Source of the DNA: Chloroflexota bacterium
Lineage (GTDB): Bacteria; Chloroflexota; Dehalococcoidia; SZUA-161
Length of the DNA: 9,147 bases
Assembly (NCBI GenBank): GCA_016865955.1
Contig: VGNW01000081.1
Span: 1-9,147, forward strand
Reading direction: 5' to 3'
Below the pieces are notes generated by a model. It ran no database searches. It was not told the DNA's origin and worked only from the letters and a program-made list of their open reading frames with translations. The position numbers and the translations under genes are program-made. Below are positions 5,576-9,147 of this stretch, in pieces (the stretch's first letter is position 1; every line of letters begins with the position of its first letter).

Positions 5576-7393
5576 GTGGAACAAGAATTCCTTAAAGAGC
5601 AATTGAAGGTACTGCCGGAGAAACCTGGCGTCTACATGTTCAAGGACAAGTCAGGCAAGGTGCTCTACGCAGGTAAGTCAGCCAGCCTGCGTGATAGGGT
5701 GAAATCCTACTTCAGCCCTCACCATACGCTCGACCGGAAGGTTGAAACACTGATGGGCGGCGTGCGCGACCTTGATTTCATCGTCACCGATTCGGAGCAG
5801 GAGGCTCTTATTCTGGAATGCAACCTGATAAAACAACACCATCCCCGCTTCAACGTAAGGCTGAAGGATGATAAGAGCTATCCTTACATTAAGGTCAGCC
5901 TCAATGAGGAATGGCCGCGGGTATTTATAACCAGACGCTTTGAAAACGATGGAGGACGCTATTTCGGCCCCTATGCCAGCGCCGGTTCGGTACGCAATAC
6001 CCTTGATCTGCTGAAGAGGCTGTTTCGCTATTGCTCTCCCAGAGGGATAATCACGGGGAGGAGGCCGCGTCCCTGCTTCGATTACTTTATAAGCCGCTGC
6101 GTCGGCGCGTGCAGCGGTGAGATATCGAAGGACGAGTATCGCGAAATCATAGGACAGGTTATCAGCTTCCTGGAAGGCAGACATGAAAAGATAGTTCGTG
6201 CTCTCAGACATCGTATGGAGGATGCAGCCGACAAGCTGGAGTTTGAAAAGGCTTCTCAGTTGCGCGACAGGCTCCAATCGATAGAAAGCATCAGCGAGGG
6301 GCAGAAGGTCATCTCCGCAGGTGTGGGCGATGAAGATGTGGTCGCCTTCGCCAGAGAGCGTGATAATGCCTGCGTGCAGATTTTCTTCATTCGCAGTGGC
6401 AAACTTATCGATAAGGAGAATTTTGTCCTTGAGGGAACACAGGATGAGGAGCCGGGGCAGATAATGGCCGGCTTCATACAGCAATTCTACGCTTCGGCTC
6501 CTTTTATACCGGGAAAGATATTATTACAAACCGAGCCCAGCGATAAAGCGGTTTTGCAATCATGGTTGAAAGGTCTGCGAGGCGGCAGTGTCATTCTGCT
6601 GGTGCCCCAGCGGGGAGAGAAAAAGAAGCTGGTGGATATGGTCGCACAGAATGCGGAGCAGGCGTTGGCCCAACTTAAGGCGAGGTGGCTGAGCGATTCT
6701 GGCAAGACCTCTGCTGCTCTTACCGAGCTTCAGGAGAAGCTAGGTTTGCCCGGGTTGCCTAACAGAGTGGAGTGCTATGATATCTCGAATATCCGGGGCA
6801 CCTCCGCAGTGGGCAGCATGGTTGTCTTTGAGAACGGGCGTCCCAAACCATCGAATTACCGTCGATTTAAGATACAATCGGTGTCCGGCATAGACGATTA
6901 CGCTATGATGCAGGAGGTGCTCCGACGTCGCTTCAAACGAATCAAAGCGCAGGACGCTTCCTCGTGGGCAGCCGTGCCGGATCTGGTGCTTATCGATGGC
7001 GGCAAGGGCCATCTGACCTCAGCGCAGCAGGTAATGCAGGAGCTTGAAATAGATAAGATACCACTGGCTGCACTGGCTAAAGAAAATGAGGAACTCTTCC
7101 TGCCCCGCAGAACAGAGCCTCTGTTATTGCCCCGGGATTCGCAGGCGCTATACCTCTTGCAGCGTATACGCGATGAGGCACATCGCTTTGCGCTCTCCTA
7201 TCATCTGAAGGTGCGGAAAAGGGCTGCGTTGACCTCATCGTTCTCGGTGCCCGGCATCGGGCCAAAGCGGAAGCGCGCCTTGTTCAAGCACTTCGGTTCA
7301 TTCAAGAGGATTAAGGAAGCATCTGTTGAAGAAATCGCCTCGGTGCCCGGCATGACCAGTCAACTGGCGGAGAAGGTGAAGGAATCGATATGA
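5576..7393 (+). CDS. uvrC: UvrABC excinuclease subunit C
   Basis: Dual-incision nuclease of nucleotide excision repair, acting with UvrB. 605 residues, normal length, GTG start with GAAGG about nine bases upstream. The N-terminal GIY-YIG nuclease (about 13–95) shows GVY 18–20, YAG 31–33 and the catalytic glutamate E76; it makes the 3' incision. Cysteines 153, 167, 175 and 179 (spacing 13, 7, 3) match the position of the iron–sulphur cluster ligands known from E. coli UvrC. A UVR helical pair for UvrB contact lies at about 203–238 (LEFEKASQLRDRL). The RNase H-like domain that makes the 5' incision has YDISNIRGTSAVGSMV (D402), LIDGGKGH (D474) and DEAHRFA (H536). Two helix-hairpin-helix motifs end the protein (about 555–605: VPGIGPKRKRALFKHFGS and VPGMTSQLAEKV). 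Its stop codon overlaps the ATG of the next gene. Confidence 0.97.
   Translation: MEQEFLKEQLKVLPEKPGVYMFKDKSGKVLYAGKSASLRDRVKSYFSPHHTLDRKVETLMGGVRDLDFIVTDSEQEALILECNLIKQHHPRFNVRLKDDKSYPYIKVSLNEEWPRVFITRRFENDGGRYFGPYASAGSVRNTLDLLKRLFRYCSPRGIITGRRPRPCFDYFISRCVGACSGEISKDEYREIIGQVISFLEGRHEKIVRALRHRMEDAADKLEFEKASQLRDRLQSIESISEGQKVISAGVGDEDVVAFARERDNACVQIFFIRSGKLIDKENFVLEGTQDEEPGQIMAGFIQQFYASAPFIPGKILLQTEPSDKAVLQSWLKGLRGGSVILLVPQRGEKKKLVDMVAQNAEQALAQLKARWLSDSGKTSAALTELQEKLGLPGLPNRVECYDISNIRGTSAVGSMVVFENGRPKPSNYRRFKIQSVSGIDDYAMMQEVLRRRFKRIKAQDASSWAAVPDLVLIDGGKGHLTSAQQVMQELEIDKIPLAALAKENEELFLPRRTEPLLLPRDSQALYLLQRIRDEAHRFALSYHLKVRKRAALTSSFSVPGIGPKRKRALFKHFGSFKRIKEASVEEIASVPGMTSQLAEKVKESI
7379..7383 (+). 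promoter_or_regulatory. Shine-Dalgarno of the lipoprotein gene inside uvrC
   Basis: AAGGA inside the last codons of uvrC, six bases before the ATG at 7390. With the ATGA overlap this supports translational coupling and the chosen start. Confidence 0.6.
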
Positions 7394-8397
7394 CTGCAAA
7401 GAGTGGATTCTGGAATTGCCTGATATTGAAATTCTGTCTGATATTCTTAGTCATGTCTATGACGCTTAGTGGAGGATGTGCTAACTCAAATGAGCTGATA
7501 ACAACGCCGACTCCGTCGGAGAAGCTGACACGAGAGGAAGCCATACCGGCGAATGCGGTGAAAATGACGCCGGGAATCGATGAGCTTCCTCCGCTCTTAC
7601 ATTCGAATAGCTTTGAAGCCCCTGTTGCGCTGGGGCGAGGTGTCAATACTGCCGGCGGCGAGGATTCGGCGTTCGTTTTGCCCGACGGCGACACTCTTTA
7701 TTTCTTCTTCACTCCGGATGTCAGCATACCGGCGGAACAGCAGCTTTTCGATGGAGTTACGGGCATCTGGGTTTCCGAGAAACAGAATGGCGATTGGGGC
7801 ACGGCTCTGAGAGTAGTTCTGGAAGGTCAAGATGAACTGGCTCTGGATGGATGTATATTCGTTCAGGGCGATGAAATGTGGTTCTGTTCAGCCCGTGTAG
7901 GAAACTACCGCGGCGTGGACATGTGGACTGCCCGGTATAAAGATAATGGGTGGAATGACCGCGAGAATGCGGGTGAAAAATTGAATGTCGATTATGAAAT
8001 TGGCGAACTGCATGTTACCGCCGATGGTAATGAGATGTACTTTCACTCGTCACGGGCTGGCGGGAATGGTGGCTATGACATCTGGGTTACCAGATTGTCG
8101 AGTGGGGAATGGCAGGAGCCTGAGAATATTGAGGCGGTCAACACACCTGAAAGCGAGGGCTGGCCCTTTATCACACGGGATGGTCAGGAGCTGTGGTTCA
8201 CCAGAGTCTATATGGGTTCCCCGGCTATCTTCAGGTCGTGCAAGGTAGATGGCGCATGGGGCAAGCCTGAGCTAATCATATCGCAGTTCGCGGGAGAGCC
8301 ATCGCTGGATAATCAGGGCAACCTATACTTCACGCACCACTATTTCTCGGACGGCAGAATGATTGAGGCAGACATATACGTGGCGTATCGGAAGTAG
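7390..8397 (+). CDS. Predicted exported PD40-type beta-propeller lipoprotein
   Basis: 335 residues, not assigned to a named gene. The N-terminus has a lysine, a hydrophobic core at about 11–25 and the sequence LSGGC ending at C30. This resembles a lipobox, but the leucine is at -4 rather than -3, so lipidation is probable rather than certain. A threonine/proline-rich linker follows. The rest holds five blade-like repeats at about 95–137, 154–189, 207–242, 259–291 and 302–333. Each has a DG/QG turn, an aromatic strand such as LYF, MWF or LWF, then a strand like DIWVTR and a GxW turn (NGDWG, NNGW, SGEWQ, DGAWG). This is the PD40/WD40-like TolB-type pattern, with SSRAGGNGGYDIW as the clearest copy. 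Such domains usually bind proteins or cell-wall ligands outside the membrane; no catalytic motif is seen. The gene overlaps uvrC by four bases (ATGA), so the two are probably cotranscribed. Confidence 0.8.
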   Translation: MTAKSGFWNCLILKFCLIFLVMSMTLSGGCANSNELITTPTPSEKLTREEAIPANAVKMTPGIDELPPLLHSNSFEAPVALGRGVNTAGGEDSAFVLPDGDTLYFFFTPDVSIPAEQQLFDGVTGIWVSEKQNGDWGTALRVVLEGQDELALDGCIFVQGDEMWFCSARVGNYRGVDMWTARYKDNGWNDRENAGEKLNVDYEIGELHVTADGNEMYFHSSRAGGNGGYDIWVTRLSSGEWQEPENIEAVNTPESEGWPFITRDGQELWFTRVYMGSPAIFRSCKVDGAWGKPELIISQFAGEPSLDNQGNLYFTHHYFSDGRMIEADIYVAYRK

Positions 8398-8410
8398 AAG
8401 CGACCCACAT

Positions 8411-8434
8411 CTTTCGGCACCTTAGCCCGAAAAG
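8411..8434 (+). repeat. Imperfect inverted repeat upstream of the DUF4258 gene
   Basis: CTTTCGG (8411–8417) pairs with CCGAAAAG (8427–8434) with one bulged A and a nine-base loop. No T tract follows, so it is a poor terminator. Its loop covers the place of a -35 element for the promoter at 8440–8448, so it could be an operator for autoregulation. Could be chance. Confidence 0.25.
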
Positions 8435-8435
8435 G

Positions 8436-8450
8436 CATATGTTATAATAA
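8436..8450 (+). promoter_or_regulatory. Extended -10 promoter of the DUF4258/zinc-finger operon
   Basis: CATATGTTATAATAA contains a perfect TATAAT (8443–8448) preceded by TGT, an extended -10. The sequence at the -35 position (around 8420–8425) does not resemble TTGACA. Initiation about seven bases after the -10 falls at 8454–8456, one to three bases before the ATG at 8457, so the mRNA is predicted to be leaderless. It matches the prfA promoter box in 14 of 15 bases. Confidence 0.6.
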
Positions 8451-8456
8451 GCCTCA

Positions 8457-8789
8457 ATGAGAAAGTCGCATCAACTGACTCAAATTCAAGAGAAGATAAA
8501 GCAGAGACAATACCGATTAACGAGTCATGCTGAACGTGAAAGAGAATTTGATAAAATAACCATAGTTCAAATTGAGGAGGCGGTTCTTTCCACTCAAGCT
8601 GATGTAATTGAAAATTATCCCGAGGATGTGCGGGGTAGAAGCTGCCTGGTGTTGGGATTTGCCGGAGATGGCAGTCCGATTCATGTGGTATGCGGTCTGA
8701 AAGAGGAAATGCTTATCATAGTTACAGTGTACCGACCTGACCCTGAGCAGTGGGTGAATTGGAGGAAGAGGAGGACAGCAAAACCATGA
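8457..8789 (+). CDS. DUF4258 domain protein, possible toxin of a TA-like pair
   Basis: 110 residues, basic ends. The sequence fits the DUF4258 family as I know it: LTSHAERER with H24 and R27 near the start, an ENYPEDVRGRSCLVLGF strand region in the middle (about 52–68), then SPIHVVCGL (H76) and a final strand LIIVTVYRPDP with Y92. DUF4258 proteins are small, often compared with RelE-type folds and often found beside antitoxin-like genes; the activity is not established for most members. The stop overlaps the ATG of a zinc-finger gene (ATGA), the usual arrangement of a two-gene toxin–antitoxin operon, with the toxin-like gene first. No ribosome site precedes the ATG, and the promoter lies directly before it, so translation is probably leaderless. 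By eye the gene is more AT-rich than uvrC, which would suit acquisition by transfer. Toxicity is inference. Confidence 0.72.
   Translation: MRKSHQLTQIQEKIKQRQYRLTSHAEREREFDKITIVQIEEAVLSTQADVIENYPEDVRGRSCLVLGFAGDGSPIHVVCGLKEEMLIIVTVYRPDPEQWVNWRKRRTAKP
8769..8775 (+). promoter_or_regulatory. Shine-Dalgarno of the zinc-finger gene
   Basis: AGGAGGA inside the end of the DUF4258 gene, ten bases before the ATG at 8786. It decides for that start over the upstream in-frame ATG at 8750, whose extra 12 residues (GELEEEEDS...) are low-complexity and unlike the family. The strong site contrasts with the absence of one before the first gene. Confidence 0.6.
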
Positions 8790-9013
8790 AGACGTGCTAT
8801 TTTTGTAAGGGCAAGATTGTAAATAAACGAATCCGCCATGTGCATCATTGGGGCGAGGAGATTATTATCTTTGAAAATGTGCCCGCTGATGTATGTACCC
8901 AATGTGGTGAGGTGTTTTTCTCACCTGAAGTACTGGAGACGATGGACAAGGTGAGTCAAAAGCGAATCGCTCCGAAAAAGAGTATCGCAGTACCTGTTTT
9001 CTCCTTGCCCTAA
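8786..9013 (+). CDS. YgiT-type zinc-finger protein, possible antitoxin
   Basis: 75 residues from ATG 8786. Two CxxC pairs, C4/C7 (CYFC) and C37/C40 (CTQC), form the zinc site typical of YgiT/MqsA N-terminal domains, with the characteristic VPADVCTQCGE segment. The C-terminal tail has FFSPEVLETMDKV and ends VPVFSLP, which matches the short zinc-finger members that end near here. MqsA itself carries a further helix-turn-helix DNA-binding domain; that is absent, so any antitoxin action would be by protein contact and repression would need another factor. The start overlaps the stop of the DUF4258 gene and has a strong AGGAGGA site, so it is translated in step with, and perhaps in excess of, its partner. 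Family assignment is fairly sure; the antitoxin role is inference from context. Confidence 0.75.
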   Translation: MKTCYFCKGKIVNKRIRHVHHWGEEIIIFENVPADVCTQCGEVFFSPEVLETMDKVSQKRIAPKKSIAVPVFSLP

Positions 9014-9088
9014 AACATTGCAGCCCTATTATCGACTTAAGAAACCTCTGATTAAGTTCACGAAATCTGATACTCAGCACAGTTTCTC

Positions 9089-9117
9089 AATTTTCAACTG
9101 AGTCGTTGACTAAAATT
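9089..9117 (+). repeat. AT-rich imperfect inverted repeat after the zinc-finger gene
   Basis: AATTTTCAAC (9089–9098) and GTTG…AAAATT (9105–9117) can form a ten-pair stem around a six-base loop, with a three-base bulge (ACT). It is AT-rich and not followed by a clean T run, so it is at best a weak terminator. The surrounding 134 bases to the window end contain no gene I can support. Confidence 0.25.
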
Positions 9118-9147
9118 TAGGCTTATCGTTATCTTTTAATCTCCTTA

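Noticed and set aside
5678..6484. 268-codon open frame antisense to uvrC
   Set aside because: Complete overlap with the well-supported GIY-YIG and UVR coding region and no family resemblance.
9071..9103. ACTCAG and CTGAGT inverted arms with a long loop downstream of the zinc-finger gene
   Set aside because: Six-base arms separated by about 20 bases are expected by chance; no attachment site or insertion sequence end is visible nearby.
9141..9147. TAAGGAG on the minus strand at the window edge, like a ribosome site
   Set aside because: No start codon follows at a proper distance on the minus strand, so it is probably chance.

Overview
The window is bacterial chromosome of moderate GC, almost fully coding, and carries mainly housekeeping genes of translation, stringent response and DNA repair, followed by a small accessory locus. 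The order prmC–prfA–hisS divergent from a long RelA/SpoT homologue, together with the protein sequences, suggests the Dehalococcoidia (Chloroflexota). This is an inference from remembered synteny and sequence flavour; no search was run.

Layout. Minus strand, 1–3135: prmC (release-factor glutamine methyltransferase, 3' end outside the window), prfA (RF1) and hisS (histidyl-tRNA synthetase). prfA has its own extended -10 promoter in the gap after hisS, and prmC overlaps the prfA stop. Plus strand, 3271–8397: relA/spoT family ppGpp enzyme with its own promoter, then uvrC, then a predicted exported five-bladed PD40-type beta-propeller lipoprotein whose ATG overlaps the uvrC stop. Plus strand, 8457–9013: a two-gene operon of a DUF4258 protein and a small YgiT-type zinc-finger protein, resembling a toxin–antitoxin pair. 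A consensus extended -10 box sits so close to its first ATG that the mRNA should be leaderless. The last 134 bases hold no gene I can support.

How the genes fit together. RF1 is the substrate of PrmC, which methylates the GGQ glutamine, so their coupling is functional. HisRS and the ppGpp enzyme sit back to back: one charges tRNA, the other is a long Rel-type enzyme of the kind that senses uncharged tRNA on the ribosome. UvrC is the dual-incision nuclease of nucleotide excision repair. Its coupling to an exported beta-propeller has no obvious functional logic.

The most notable points are: an apparent AUA start of prmC inside an ATAA start/stop overlap; an acidic RelA-like synthetase motif (QFDD) in an enzyme that keeps all recognisable hydrolase residues; a near-identical 15-base promoter box before prfA and before the TA-like operon; and the leaderless TA-like pair whose zinc-finger partner lacks a DNA-binding domain. 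I see no clearly new large system, no CRISPR array, no RNA gene and no insertion sequence.
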